Assembly: GCF_020497125.1 (NCBI RefSeq)
Contig: NC_059081.1
Span: 22,291,105 to 22,355,104, forward strand
Direction: 5' to 3'
Length of the DNA: 64,000 nt
Origin: Mauremys mutica
Lineage: Eukaryota > Chordata > Testudines > Geoemydidae
Under the pieces are notes generated by a model that saw only the letters and a program-made list of their open reading frames with translations, was not told the DNA's origin and did no database searches. Of the stretch, positions 34,787 through 45,548 are shown piece after piece (position 1 is the stretch's first letter; each line of letters starts with the position of its first letter). The translations under genes and the position numbers were made by a program.

Positions 34787-35013
34787 AGGCCCAAATTTTC
34801 ACAACTAGTTTCTAAATTTGTGTGTCTCGATTTTAGGGTGCCCAGCTTTAGACACCAAAGACCTCATTTTTTCGAGGTTCTCATTACTAGCATCTCCAGG
34901 TGAAGTCAGTGGGAGTTATGGCTGCACAACACCTCTGAAAATAAAGCCCTAAACTTGGCACCCACTAATTTAGGCACCAAAAATTAGAACCGCTTTTGAA
35001 AATTTGCTCTCTA
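34787..35013. repeat. Palindromic element, long form
   Basis: The left arm (ggcccaaattttcacaacta ... gggtgcccagctttag) and right arm (aacttggcacccactaattt ... cttttgaaaatttgctctct) are imperfect inverses around 'ggtgaagtcagtgggagtta'. Same fold-back group. Confidence 0.6.
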
Positions 35014-35927
35014 AATCATTTGTCCGAAGCCCCAAATAAATTAAGTGTTAGAGCTGGTTTTATTTCTCAAAAGTTCCTGCCCCCAGTGCTGTTTTCAGAC
35101 AACAAGACCACATCTTTCTCTAAGCTGTTAGACATTTGTAGGCTTATTCCAAAATGTCTATGTCTTATCCGCACTAATAAAAGGGTGACATACAACTCAC
35201 GGGCAGTGACTTACAATCTCTCAGGTGTTCTTTCATGACTTATGCTGGCAGGTAATTGAAGGGAAAAGAACTTCACATTGCTTATAAGTAAATTCTGGAC
35301 TCTGGGAGGGCGCGTAGCTGTGCTGCCAATTGCTTTGACTTGCATTGTCCATCATGGTGCTGCCAATCACTGTGCCGATGCTTGTCAGATTTCTGTTTCT
35401 GCCAAGCATAGTGTGAAATTAATAAGGAATGTCTCTGTGACGATCAGTACTGTAAGGCACCCTCTGCCTTTTTGGTGCAGAAGACACCTGTGGGTTCCAG
35501 GGGCAAAAAAATATCTCAAACACTCAAACATTGCTTACATTTCATGATAAAAAAAAAACCCACGAATACATGGCAGTACTCACCCACATACTTTGATTCT
35601 AATGATAAAATTAATATTTTTCCAGATAGAGGTAATGTCCAGTGGTTGAGTAGTGCTTGTCAGTGAAATAACACTAAAATAAAAGGTGAAATAAAATTAA
35701 AACAGGGCCAGATTTTTATAACAGTGGTAGAAACTTTTAGTTCAGTATTCCAAGGAGTTTTTGTTTTGCTTTATCTTACCAGAATATAGCTAGCATACAG
35801 ATTGTTTTATTATATTAACTTGACATTGTGGGCTAGATTTCAGCAGGCTACAAGATGTGCTCATCCACCTGTTGCCATGTATATTCATTTGTGTGTACAA
35901 AATGAACAGCCCAAATTGGTTAGCCAT
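35014..35927. other. Unassigned non-coding DNA
   Basis: No recognised gene or repeat. Small frames only. Confidence 0.4.
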
Positions 35928-36110
35928 TTCCCACAGGGCCAGAGAGGAACAGAGGCAGGTCTCCCTTTCTTGCAGTCTTTCAGCACACTGGGCTCAGCCA
36001 ACCCATCTCCTGTCTCTTTCTTATGTGCCTTAGCTGATGGGCTAATTGGTTCATGAGCCCTCACAGCCTGTTCAGCTAATTAGCTGACACATCCCCAGTA
36101 TGCCCAGTGA
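35928..36110 (-). mobile_element. LTR fragment, same family as 39580-39992
   Basis: Shared blocks in the same order and orientation as the LTR at 39580-39992: 'ggccagagaggaac', 'tcctgtctctttcttat' and 'cagctgatgggctaat', ending with 'agccccagt/atccccagta'. Only the U3/R middle portion aligns; the TG and CA termini are not found here. It may be the remains of the 3' LTR of the minus-strand element, or a separate copy. Confidence 0.6.
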
Positions 36111-36260
36111 CCTCCTGGAATCCATGAGATGCTTCTTGGTCGCAGAGGACACACTCTTGATCTCGGTCAAAGGCAAGATCAGAATGCATGTCAGTAGCCC
36201 CTAATTCCCAGGTCATAACTTCATGGAATAACAGAGCTTGGCAGAGCAAATTTAAATTCA

Positions 36261-37256
36261 CTCCTAAGGATAAGGATTCTAAGAGGATGGACTTGCTGAG
36301 TAGAAATATCTACATCTCCTTTTTCCTGAAAATGCAGATTCTGAGTTAGCAGGCATTGTTGTTCAAATATGACATGTGAATTGGACAGTTATGTCTAAAT
36401 TTGCAAGCCAGCTGTCTGAAGCCCACCCTGGACTCAGCTCTAATTGGTAGGCCAATTGGTAGGGTGGAATTTCGAGCATTCATCACGAAGGCTGCTTGGT
36501 GGCTAGGACATTGTTACAGTCCATGCTGGATGTTGCAGACACTTTGGTCAGAGTGATGGCCTCAGCAATGCCCAGGAGAAGAATGTCCTGACTGCAGAAT
36601 TTGGGCATTTCTCCCAACGTGCAGCATGCTATAGAGGATTTCCCTTTGGTGGCTGGGTGCTCTTTTCAGATGAAACGAACGAGACTCTGCATTCCTTCAA
36701 GGACTCTAGGGCTACCCTGTATTCCTTGGGGGTGTATACTCCATCACTGCAAAGCTGTCATTATGGTGGTCAACAACAGCAGCAGCAACAATACCACCTG
36801 CAACACATCTTTGGGCAGCCTTTCCTTCCCCTGAGACAGCGGGACTACTGAGAAAGGGGCATAGGCCCCAGAGAAGGAGGCATTTGGATCCGAGGTTCAG
36901 CCAGTTGACACGTGCACTTCACCCCTTGGACAGATTGGTCCCTCTTCTTCAACTGGTCCTGGACTCCTTGCAGTGATGAATGCTTCACAAGAATGTTTGT
37001 CAGTGTGTTCCCTTCACTCAGCCCTCACCAACCAGGTCTGTCACCAATGCCTCCTGGATGGGCATTTGGGACCACTGAAACTTCAGGGGCTGTGATTGGG
37101 GCAGGAACCCTCACTCCATATCAATGTGCTGGAGCTTCGGGCCTTTCTGGAATGCACTGGGGTTCAGTGGTTTACATAATTGCTGACTTTACCACCACAA
37201 TGTCTTATGTGAACAGGCAAGGGGGAATACACTCCCAATAAGCAATCAATTTGTGA
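36261..37256 (+). pseudogene. DIRS-like retroelement with internal deletion
   Basis: Conceptual translation gives a gag-like part: 'KDSKRMDLLSRNIYISFF' (36268 on), then 'LQSMLDVADTLVRVMASAM' (about 36505-36565), 'HAIEDFPL' and 'HSFKDSRATLYSLG' with a glutamine run. It passes almost directly to the end of a DIRS RNase H: 'SVTNASWMGIWDH', 'LHINVLELRA' (37112-37143) and 'TTTMSYVNRQGGIHS' (37191-37236). DIRS elements normally have a full reverse transcriptase between these parts, so most of it is deleted. RNase H has an Asp-to-Asn change at the first site and Asn-to-Phe after the third Asp, with a frameshift between. DIRS elements use a tyrosine recombinase; none is seen. Not functional. Family call is from memory of these motifs. 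Confidence 0.72.
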
Positions 37257-37305
37257 TACTTTTTTCCAGTGCCATGGTAGCAAAATCTACTTGAAGAAGA
37301 AGAAA

Positions 37306-37598
37306 CAGTTACTGTAACTGTGGTTCTTTGAGATGTGATGCAAACATGTATCCCACTACCCTCTCTCTGTCCCCTCTGTATCAGAGTCTAGTCACTGGAC
37401 GTTCAGTGCAAATCATGGGAGGATGAGGAGGTTCTGCCTCATATAGCCAGGGAGGCGCTATGAGCCCCACGTGCATTCATTGCCTCTTATGGGTACTGCT
37501 AGGCAAAATTCTCCAGCTCTGGTGCACTGCACACACAGACACCTACGTGAAATACATGACTGCATCAGATTTCAAAGAACCACAGTTGCAGTAAGAAA
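37306..37598. repeat. Inverted-repeat unit, possible DIRS terminal repeat
   Basis: gttactgtaactgtggttct (37308-37327) plus 'ttgagatgtgatgc' is matched inversely, with few mismatches over about 35 bases, by 37561-37595 ('tgcatcagatttcaaagaac' 'cacagttgcagtaag'). It lies 50 bp downstream of the DIRS-like RNase H end in the position of a terminal repeat. DIRS elements have inverted terminal repeats, but an independent fold-back MITE is equally possible. Confidence 0.55.
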
Positions 37599-37757
37599 CC
37601 TTTTCTTCTCTGGCTCTCCTACTTCAAACCCTTTCTCTAGCTTCCTCAGTGGCTCAATTCTTATCTGCTCTGGACCCAGATACCAGCTTTCTTCCCATAT
37701 AAGAAGCTTCTCCAGTTTATCCCTAACACCACTGGATGGGGCAACCTATCCATAACC

Positions 37758-37988
37758 CAGAGCCAGCTCCAGGCACCAGCGAAGGAAGCAGGTGCTTGGG
37801 GTGGCCAATGGAAAGGGGCGGCACATCCGGGTCTTCGGCGGCAATTCGCCAGTGGGTCCCTCAGTCCCTCTCGGAAGAATGAAGCGGCACGGTAGAGCTG
37901 CCACTGAAGTGCTGCCAATCGCGGCTTTATCTTTTTTTTTTTTTCCGGTTTGCCACTTGGGGCGGCAAAAAAGCCGGAGCCGGCCCAG
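37758..37988. mobile_element. Non-autonomous hAT-type element, 231 bp, perfect 8-bp TSD
   Basis: It starts cagagccagctccagg and ends ccggagccggcccag, imperfect inverted repeats, and is flanked by a perfect 8-bp duplication, ccataacc (37750-37757 and 37989-37996). It contains an interior T-rich run at about 37928-37944. The interior word 'cgggtcttcggcggcaattc' resembles words in the 4936-5337 element, so the families may be related. Confidence 0.82.
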
Positions 37989-38640
37989 CCATAACCCTAG
38001 CCCATTTCCACCCCAACTTTCCTTGGACCTCTAGGAGTACCTTGGCCATTGGGCAGAGTTTTCTCTACCCATAGATACACTCCTCTGGCAGGAGTCAGTG
38101 TAGCGTTATCACATCTTTACTAGCCAGTGAACATCCTGAGGCCAGAACACTCTTTCTCCCATCTCTTCCCTGCTTTGTCAGAGATTGGGGCCTGCAGCAT
38201 AATCAGTCTTCTGGCAACCCAATAAGCACAGCTGCTCTGCACCAGGCTACCTGATGGACTGCACCACCAGATTGGTCAGGAAGGGCTGCTAGCTTCTCAG
38301 TGTGTACCATGTCCGCAGCTGTGCTTGCTCTAGTCCCTGCTTCAGCCTGCTCCCTGTCCCTGCTCCTGCTCTGCTTCAGGCCCAGGCTTTCTGTTACTGA
38401 TCCTCAGCTCGGCCTCTGGCTTATGACTTTGGTTACCCTCTGGCTCTGGCATTCAGCTTCTGGCCTTTCAGTACTGACCCTTGGCTCATTCCTGAACTCT
38501 GCCCACCCTGGACTCAGCTCTAATTGGTAGGCCAAACTCTTGCTTTAACCACTAGACAAGACCACTCACAACCCAGTTTCTAATACACTTTTAAAGCAAT
38601 AGTTGGCATTTTTCTCCACCACAACCCCAAGTTGTCAGCC
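37989..38640. other. CT-rich unassigned sequence with tRNA-like segment
   Basis: 38320-38500 is made of degenerate 'ctgctccctgtccctgctcc'-type words, a low-complexity tract seen in turtle repeats. On the minus strand 38570-38520 reads 'tggtcttgtctagtggttaa' 'agcaagag', resembling a tRNA-derived SINE head. No gene. Confidence 0.4.
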
Positions 38641-38679
38641 CAGCTGCAAAATTCAGCCAGCCAACAGTTCATATAGGGA

Positions 38680-39543
38680 CAGTCAGTTCTTATGTCCCAG
38701 TCTCCCACGTTGGTGGCAGGTAATTTCCTGACTCCTCAAAGGAGTTCCTCTGGACTCATCCCTTTTCTTCTCTGAAGGCTTTATCCCTGCCAATTCTCTA
38801 ATCTTCTTTCCCAGCTCTGAACTGTTAAATAGACACACCCCATTTTGGGGGAAATTAGCTTCCTCAAACTCCTCTGTGAGTATGACTACCACCTCCCATT
38901 GTGTGGGTTGATGCCTCCTAATTCATACATCGGTGTTCTCAAGGAGCCCTTGTAGAAATTGCTCCAGAATTATGGAGTCCCTAATTTCACCACCAATCTG
39001 TGTATCCGGCTTTAACCAGTTGGTAGTGCTACTTGTTAACCTTCAGGCAAATGCCCTTCACCATACATCTCCAGCCCATCTAGCAGCCCAAAACTGCTGC
39101 TGGTACTTGCCAGTGGCCAGGCACATTTGTTCTGATATGCCTGCCTTCACAATATCATAGTCACCGGCTTGTTTGTCGCTCAGGGTCATATAGGCTGCTT
39201 AAGTCACCCTCACTAAATAGGGTGCTAACCGGAGGGTCCACATTCCACTGTCCCAGCCAGTTCCCATCACTACCTTTTCAAATGTAAATAGAAAAGCACC
39301 AGGGTGATCTGCAGGCCCCATTTTACACAGGCCAACTCCCTGTGTCCGATTCTTGTTCCCTGTATGGGGACTCACCAGTTTCTGAAGAAACTGCTGCTCA
39401 CTCACGCTTGCTCCCTGGTATTGGCTTTCCAGTTGGTGCGACTGTTGGAAGGACTGCATAATCTTTTTGCAGCTCCTTCTGTTGCTCCATCACCCAGAGG
39501 CCGAATCCTCATAGTGGCTTAATTTGTCCAGTTTCTCTATCAT
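38680..39543 (-). pseudogene. Gag-like (SCAN/capsid-type) relic of an LTR retroelement
   Basis: On the minus strand, just downstream of the primer binding site, is a broken gag-like frame. An ATG at 39541-39543 opens a short frame stopped after 17 codons. A Gln-rich coiled segment follows. Next is the capsid start 'DHPGAFLFTFEKV' (about 39430-39390), then 'LRLAPYLVRV', 'AGDYDIVKAGISEQM' and 'IILEQFLQGLLENTDV' (about 38995-38945). The last of these resembles the SCAN domain, which is itself thought to derive from a retroelement capsid. A zinc-knuckle remnant, 'CHQRGRLGHK', ends it near 38685, with the second Cys replaced by Arg. Several in-frame stops (for example after LVRVT) and frameshifts make it inactive. 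Gag normally forms the particle; no protease, polymerase or envelope is seen downstream. Confidence 0.75.
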
Positions 39544-39561
39544 TGTAGCTGGGGGAGTCAG

Positions 39562-39579
39562 ATCCCAGACAAGCCCCCA
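39562..39579 (-). promoter_or_regulatory. Primer binding site, tRNA-Pro type
   Basis: The minus strand reads tgggggcttgtctgggat immediately after the LTR's terminal CA. It differs from the tRNA-Pro-type primer binding site used by many gammaretrovirus-like elements only at two positions, both C-to-T within CpG, as methylation-driven decay would produce. It fixes the orientation of the LTR and the gag relic. Confidence 0.8.
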
Positions 39580-39992
39580 TGTGTAATGGGTCATGCTCCA
39601 TCCCTTTCCTCAAGTGCCTCAGGAACCTTTCAGAATCTGTCCAGTAAGTAGCATGTTCATGTGATTTATTTACATTCCCATCACCAACACAGTTCCATGC
39701 AGCAAATTACTTACAGTGCTTCTCCACCTTTGGCCCTTTCCCACACGGCCAGAGAGGAACTAAGATCTCCCTTCTTTGAGATCTCTCAACTGGCCAAGTC
39801 CTGTCTCCTTCACTTGCTTCCCGTCTCTTTCTTATAGCCTTCAGCTGATGGGCTAATCAGTTCATCAGCCCACCCAGCCCAATTGGCTCATTAGCTTGCA
39901 TAGCCCCAGTCATTCTTCTCTGGGGGAGCTGATTGATGCTTAAATGACCAGAATGCTGGCTCACTTGCTAGCTCCCAGCACTCGGTCCCACA
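39580..39992 (-). mobile_element. 5' LTR of a decayed LTR retroelement (413 bp)
   Basis: On the minus strand it begins tgtgggac (39992) and ends attacaca (39580), so it has TG...CA termini, and abuts the primer binding site. Internal signals in order: a TATA-like ctataagaa (about 39837-39829), then aataaa at 39670-39665 followed by about 85 bases to the end. That fits U3, R and U5. No matching full-length 3' LTR is present; a partial relative lies at 35928-36110. No flanking duplication is clear at 39993 on. Confidence 0.72.
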
Positions 39993-42498
39993 CCCCAAAA
40001 TCACTTTGACATTGTAAGCTGACACCATATCTTCTATAGAATAGAGAAGACTCATAAATGCATGGAAGCAGAGTCAATAGCTTGTGTTGCTGTGCAGAGT
40101 TATATCATTAAATATGGAAGCTTTTGAGGAAGCTATAAAAATGAGGTTAATATATCAGACTAATAAATTCTATATAATTGAGACTCCCAAATATAGAAGC
40201 TATAGAATATGATTCTAAATACATCACAGTGACATCAGTTTATTTAATCTTAACATTGTTACATTGTTTTATGAACTTCTACTGGTGTCACTGTGAGATT
40301 ACTGTGACAGCGCCATTAAGCCTCATTCAAAGGAATGGGGAATTAGTGTCATTAAGGAAACCGCTGCAGCTAATAGCTACTCTCCATGATCCTTAGTTAT
40401 TTTTTAAAAGTTTAATATTTTGCTATTCAAATACATAGATTTTCCTACATAAATAGTTATAGAATTATGTGTATTGACCCATTATTCATTATCAGGCAAT
40501 GTGATAGAAAAACAAAAGCTGAAGCAAATGCCCAAATAATTTGTCCAACAAATCCAAACAGATTTCTAGCCTCCCAGCTCTGCTAATAATAACTTCCCAG
40601 CAGGATACAAAGTTAAATCAAACAGGTGTGTCACCAACTCCTAAAGGCTGTCACTTGGTAGCCTGCAAGAAGGGAGAGAATTCCAGAGTCAGAGTCCTCC
40701 ATTCAGACAGTCCTGGCATCCCCCTCTTCCTCAGATGACAGATACTAGAAGTATTTCAGTAAGTCACAGCAGCCATGACAGGGCACAGAAGTGTGGGAGG
40801 AGATCATATTGGTGACATATAAATTGACACTAATGACTATGCGTCCAGTATTCTGAGTTCCCCCTGGAGGCACTGAATGCCCCCAACTGCCATTGTTGAC
40901 CTTAAAACACCCCTTTCCCACCCCACCCATTTTATAGCAATACTCAGTTGGATTAGCATTTCCATTTTAAATACTGATTTCCCAGCATTACATATCACAG
41001 TCAGTTGCCAAGAATATTGGACTGAAGTATGCAATAATTAGTTCAAATTGTCATAATATATGTTTTCCTTACACTTATAGATAGATTTATATGTCTAAAT
41101 AAATGAAAAGAAAACATGTAAATACAAAGAATATAGATATAGAGAGATAGATATCTCTTAGAGCACCAGATTATGTCATTCACAGTTTAAAATGTGAGGG
41201 TCTCAGCACATTACAGGATCTGTCCTTAACTCGTACAAAGTTTAATTCATCATGCTTTATAAAGATATATTATAACTAACATTTTTGTGTTTCAGTCCAA
41301 TACTATATGATTGGAAAGAGCTGGATTCTAATGTTGAAAGCAATAGGATGAGTTGTTGGGGAATGATTGTTTTGCAATCCATATTGTTTTGCTGTTACTG
41401 TTGCAAGTAAGTTCTTGAGGGAAGCCACACACTTACGGATTTTTTTATGGCATTTAGGACGAATAATTGTTTTTTGTGCCCAATGAAGATTTCAGCTGCT
41501 GCAAAAGAGTTGGATTCAGTTGCTACTGTAAATAGGTTCTGAGTTTGCCCTCAGGGAATCCAAACATTATAATGGTGTAGTAAAATGACAAGAAATAGTT
41601 ATATTGTAAAACATTTTTTCCATTGTCCAAGTGGCATAACCTGTCATTCATCACCTGCACATATCCTTTCTCACAAACTCTAACCTGCTACAACATTTCT
41701 GAGTCCTGAACTTCAGATAGTTCAGATTGTTGAAACTTGGGAGGTCAATCCATTCATTACTGCTGTTTCTTTTGGCATTTTAATGGTCGCTGTGCTCCTA
41801 GGAGAAAAACAGTAATGTGAGACATACAGTAATATCCTTGAGCCTTTGGGAACAACGGCTCTTCTGTACAAATGGAACGTGAGCAACTGTTGTAAACAAA
41901 TTAAGTACAGTTTTAAAAAATACAAATATTACTAAGTGCCAAGATTATGCCAATCAAACAGAACCAGTTGGTGCTATAATGTACAGTACAATATATGTTC
42001 TAAATAGGTACATGGCGCATCTCATATAAATATTCTTTGATGAAAAGGCAGTTTGTTGGGGATACCTAGATTGAATTTCTTCTAGGGCAGCTGTTTTGGA
42101 GGATATAAGATATTTTTTCAACCACCTGTTTCCTTTTATTGTCTCAGTGTTCAAGTTTGTTGGGCCAGCCCACGAGGAGAGATAAGGCAGGATTTCTGTA
42201 TTCTGTTTATAAGGGCATTCTTGTTCATGCACTTTAATATTAGTTGTAGGCTTTCAGTGGGGTAACCCCAAATGGATTGGACGAAGCAGCTGCTTTTGTT
42301 GTGAACTTCAGTGCCTTGTGTTTTTTGTGTCTTGGCACACTGCTGTAATCTCTCCTTGCTTTGCCATAAGAAAAGAGTTAAATTAATTCTTCGTCCTCAA
42401 ACAGCTGCATGTCGAGAGACAGCTAAAAACACTAAAAATAATTTAGGAATATTGAGCTACAGTCGTCTAGTTACACCATTAACCTTACAAAGAGCAAG
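39993..42498. other. Unassigned non-coding DNA
   Basis: No gene firmly recognised. A gata/taga-rich simple tract lies at about 41134-41156. A possible exon at 41296-41406 is listed separately. Confidence 0.4.
41296..41406 (+). other. Possible isolated exon (111 nt), weak
   Basis: Preceded by a branch-like taactaac (41273-41280) and a pyrimidine-rich tttttgtgtttcag acceptor, and followed by a strong donor, gtaagt, at 41407. The 111-nt interval is open in one frame (entering at the second base) and is symmetric in phase. The predicted peptide, including 'LYDWKELDSNVESNRMS' then a Cys-rich hydrophobic end, matches nothing I know. A 37-codon open frame is expected by chance fairly often, so the splice signals are the main support. 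Confidence 0.2.
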
Positions 42499-42620
42499 GA
42501 CCTGATTTTCCATTGCCTCATAACTCGTAGTCACTTGCACCAGTGTAATATGCGTGTAAATCACTATTATTCTGATTTTGTAGCAGTTTAACCCCACCTT
42601 GCAGTGGTGCAAATGATTAC
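42499..42620. repeat. Palindromic-element remnant
   Basis: 'gacctgattttccattgcct' and 'cttgcaccagtgtaatatgc' with 'gcagtggtgcaaatgattac' downstream are typical words of the fold-back family, in degraded form. Confidence 0.4.
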
Positions 42621-45548
42621 ACATCGTGCATCACAAGAGAGAAGCAAGTGCCAAATGTCGAATGATGACTCTAAGAGTGTGCAGAGATATTATTTTGGGG
42701 CATTGAACCCATGAGGATCCAAAATAGAATGCAATGTAAAAGAGGTTCAAATATTTGTTTAGTTTTAAGTAGCATTTGTTATGTTTAATCAATTTAAACT
42801 TATTTATAAATGTCAGGCTTTGAGAATTAGCACAAGATTGTGTGGCAAAGAAGCAATTGAACATTATCTCTTTTCTTTATACAAATATTAAGAATATATC
42901 ATAGGTGAAATGTGCAATTATGACTTCTCAGGGAGGGGATTGCTAGCAATAAAATAATGGGCCGACTCCAGTAAAAATGGCCCTACATATGTACAGTGTT
43001 TACACGTAAGGAAGATTAAATGTTAGCTATTTGTTAATATGTCATTCTTCCAAATTTACCAAAAAGGATGGTGTATTGAAAATCAAGTGCATTAAGTTCT
43101 GAAGCTTCAGCTTCATCATGTTTGCCTTTACAATGATATACTTGGTCTCTGGCATCATTACTGTCTATTGACATAGCTAGTGATGACTTCAGGACAGATT
43201 CATTTTCACTACCTACCTTTTAGAAAAAAACAGTATTTTTTCTGTCAAGCCATTTTTAATGCTTCAAACAAATCCCGTGCTCACTTCATTGCTTATGATT
43301 CTTGATAAAATCATGCAAACACAGCCAGTTTGATGTTGTTTTTTTGTTTACAGTATTGCTACGTTGTTTTGGTTAACAGAATGAAAAACAGCATAGTTAG
43401 TCTACAAGTAAAAATGTTTTATTCTTAGTTTGTTTCATCAATAAAAGCTGACATTTTTGCAAGAAAGATGTTATACTATTGGAATTAACTCTTAGTCAAT
43501 TGTAAATAATTGTATTATATTGGTATGTTATCATGAAGATTAGAAATCATTTCCTACAGAATCATGTTCTTGCTTTCTCAGCACTGTTTCAATTGAAAGG
43601 AATTTGAATGAAGTGCATCTCATTACTAATATAAAGTAGATGGAGCTTGAATAATTTTTATATTTATTTTCCATAGATGGCTATTACATTTCTTATCCTA
43701 TCTATCCAAATTTTATAAAATAAATTGTTTTAATCCATTCTTTGGAGAGAAGCAATGAATTTGTTTTTGCAAAAGCAATGCATCTGAATATATTGTAATA
43801 TGCATAAAAATCTGTTAACACAGTTATTTATACAAAAAGTGTAGCTGCCTTACCTTTGATTTAATTTACATACTTTATTTTCCTTCTGACAAGTTCTTCT
43901 CTTGCCTTTTTTTATTTACGTGCCAAAAATATGTCTTTTCAGATAAGTCAACTAAAACTTTAATGTATTGTATATTTTTAAAACTACATAAAATGTTTTA
44001 TGTTTTCACTGCGTTTTTCCTCCACCAAGCATTTGTTAAAGGTGATGCTATATCAAGATTAGACAAGTTTTACCACTGATAACAGCATAATGACATTGTA
44101 TTTCTTAAACATTATGATGTGTTCTATTTTAAAGGCTAATCTGACATTTAGGCTGAATTATCAAGCATAAAATACAGAATCTTTATGACTAGAAGGTTAA
44201 AAGTTTGGCAGCCTTCGTTTCTTAAAGGTAGACATCCAGACCCACACCCTGAGAAAGAATCTGATGTATTAATTTTAAGTATGTAAAAGATGTGAGCAAC
44301 GTAATTATTTTTCCATTCAAATGTGGAAAACAGTAAAAGTTTCCTATATGTAGTTCATAGGTTGTACTTCATATCACTTATCAGTAAAGTAATAAGCAAT
44401 AGTCTACAATGAAGTCAACTCTGAATATATCAATTTAACCCTTGCCTTCCTTTTTCGGCACTTTGCTACTGTAAACACAATTTGAATTTACATAACCCAC
44501 TATTCATATTCTTGTGAGTTCACAATATAAATAATGCAGGAAAATCTCATTCACTTCCCTAAATTATGCTAGTCATTATAGACGATTCGTGTAAGTATTA
44601 ATCTCTTAGATGTGGCACAAAAATAAGGTGAAGAAACTACGTGTCATATCTTTTGCTGTTAGGAATATGCTGCATATCTTTAAGCTTTATTTAAAGTGCT
44701 TATAGTAATGGATATGGGTGGTTTAGCTCTGCTAAAGCCAAACAGCAATATGGGCTTCTATGGGGCTTTTTTGCTTTGTTTTTTAATGTGACAAAAAATA
44801 AAATCTGTGAAATCTGCTAAAGTCACAAGACTCCTTCAGTCATAACCCAGACCTGCTGCTTGGAAATAGCAGCATGAGTTCTCTGTAGTATTGCGAGGTT
44901 GAGGGAATGTGTGTGTCCACCTGTTTCACTATACTTAGTCACTTTTCCATTTCCTCTCTCCAGAAGAGCTTATTAGTTGCACCAGGGTAGAGTGATGAGG
45001 GGGTGGATTTCAAATTGGTCGAACAATGCTGAATCACTGAATGCTATAAGGATTCCAATGTAAAAGCTATTGCAACTGTCAAGAGGCCAAGCTTAGGAGT
45101 TGCTGGTTAGTGCATACCTTATCTAGATATTAATCTATCTAACCCACCTATGCAAAAGAGACTCAAAGGCTGTAGGGATTAGATTCTGAACACAGTTTAA
45201 TTGGTAGGAAATACATCAGTGGGTTGACTACTGAAACCTGAGCCGTTTCTATACCATTCCAAAATTTCACTGTGCTGTCTCACTCACCCATTTCTCCTTT
45301 CACACATACTCAGTCCTCTCCTGACCTTTCTGCATACCTCCCAGCCGAAGATGGGCTGGAAACAAAATGCTGGCTCTAAAACACCTTTGACTTTAGGTAA
45401 GTTCAGATCTTTATCCGAACTTCGCAGGTCAGGCCCATCCCTACTCAGTCTCCTTGTGCTCCAGGACATAGGCAACCTCGCGGTGAGGAATAATGAAGGA
45501 GACTGTCTATGGAAATGATCAACCCAATGAAGGACCTTGACAGTGTTG
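42621..45548. other. Repeat-poor, AT-rich unassigned DNA
   Basis: About 2.9 kb with few identifiable mobile elements and almost no open frames, especially 42900-44950. This is unlike the rest of the window. It may hold conserved non-coding sequence. A near-palindrome, aagttcagatctttatccga + actt, sits at 45400-45424. Confidence 0.4.

Larger units (their letters stand above)
36421..38535. repeat. 35-bp exact direct repeat, copies 2,080 bp apart
   Basis: The same 35 bases (beginning gcccaccctggactcagctc) occur at 36421-36455 and 38501-38535. The first copy sits inside the DIRS gag-like frame, replacing the expected residues. The second lies in CT-rich sequence leading to a minus-strand tRNA-like segment. 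Flanking bases on both sides differ. Confidence 0.9.

Noticed and set aside
38680..39992. Intact endogenous retrovirus able to express Gag
   Set aside because: Multiple stops, frameshifts and a lost zinc-knuckle Cys, with no pol or env, show it is a relic.
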